Positions 63,721-64,000 of a stretch of DNA of 64,000 nucleotides are shown one piece after another. A program made the translations under genes and the position numbers. The notes beneath the pieces were generated by a model. It was not told where the DNA came from and did no database searches. It worked only from the letters and a program-made list of their open reading frames with translations. The stretch is from assembly GCA_963082975.1 (NCBI GenBank), contig OY720348.1:57511461-57575460 (forward strand). Direction: 5' to 3'. Source of the stretch: Labia minor. Lineage: Eukaryota; Arthropoda; Insecta; Dermaptera; Spongiphoridae. Within the stretch, counting starts at the first letter, position 1; each line of letters starts with the position of its first letter.

Positions 63721-64000
63721 TATTAAAAATTTTAATTTCGTTAATTTATGGTAGCACTCATAAATTAAATAGTGCCTGGTACACGGAATAGTTGCTCGTT
63801 ACACTAAAAAATCGATATATAATATTAAGTTTTGGATTTAATATACAAATATTTTATACATTTGTTTTCCAAAATCAGATTAATTAATAAAGTTATAATT
63901 GAATTATAACAATATTTTTGATTTTTTTTAACACTCGACACCCGTTTAATTTTAAATACGTTCATTATATATATTTATATATAAACAATTAAAATTATTT

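Overview
This is a strongly AT-rich eukaryotic (animal, most likely insect) nuclear fragment. The genes are split by GT-AG introns. The TAK1 kinase and the C2H2 zinc-finger array are arthropod-like, and the sequence between genes is dominated by DNA transposons (hAT, mariner, pogo-like), MITEs, tRNA-derived SINEs, RTE-type LINE relics and fragments of Ty3/Gypsy elements. Assignment to an order (a hymenopteran parasitoid is one option) is a guess. Nothing prokaryotic was seen.

Layout. 1-883 is a decayed mariner that abuts a candidate exon of a plus-strand gene, whose last exon (1359-1612) resembles the C-terminus of an arthropod SMYD/SmydA protein. 4060-18218 (minus) is a complete 12-exon MAP3K7/TAK1 gene; every splice phase joins, giving 529 codons plus stop. 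Its introns hold a hAT element with an antisense endonuclease-like ORF (8133-10323), an RTE relic, MITEs and an interspersed repeat carrying two TGACGTCA motifs. 20353-23750 is a hAT element with a perfect 8-bp target duplication, itself invaded by a second hAT and by the TGACGTCA repeat.

24999 to about 34146 (minus) is a 13 to 15-exon DExH-box helicase-like gene. Its RecA, winged-helix/ratchet and OB regions align in order, but the ATPase signature motifs are gone (DExH is D-C-K-L, SAT is absent, the QRxGRxGR motif is absent). It is still cleanly spliced and open, so it looks like a conserved pseudo-helicase, conceptually like Bgcn/YTHDC2 relatives. Its introns hold a 500-bp foldback, a perfect-TIR MITE, a mariner MITE and a mariner carrying an internally deleted Gypsy element.

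34.8-52.2 kb is repeat territory: a Gypsy LTR with a primer-binding site, RTE relics, SINEs, MITEs, a BED-finger hAT relic, and a second copy of the 20.3-kb hAT family (50056-52177) filled with at least three other repeat families. 52888-54654 is a C2H2 zinc-finger gene with 12 intact 28-residue fingers. A 17-bp deletion then shifts the frame and strands three more fingers. A truncated, inverted paralogue with one finger lies at 58560-59053. The remainder to 64 kb is AT-rich sequence, SINEs, repeat fragments and a pogo-like MITE.

The genes are not an operon. The likely biological content is a stress/immune kinase (TAK1), an unusual helicase-fold protein and a zinc-finger protein embedded in a very active transposon landscape.
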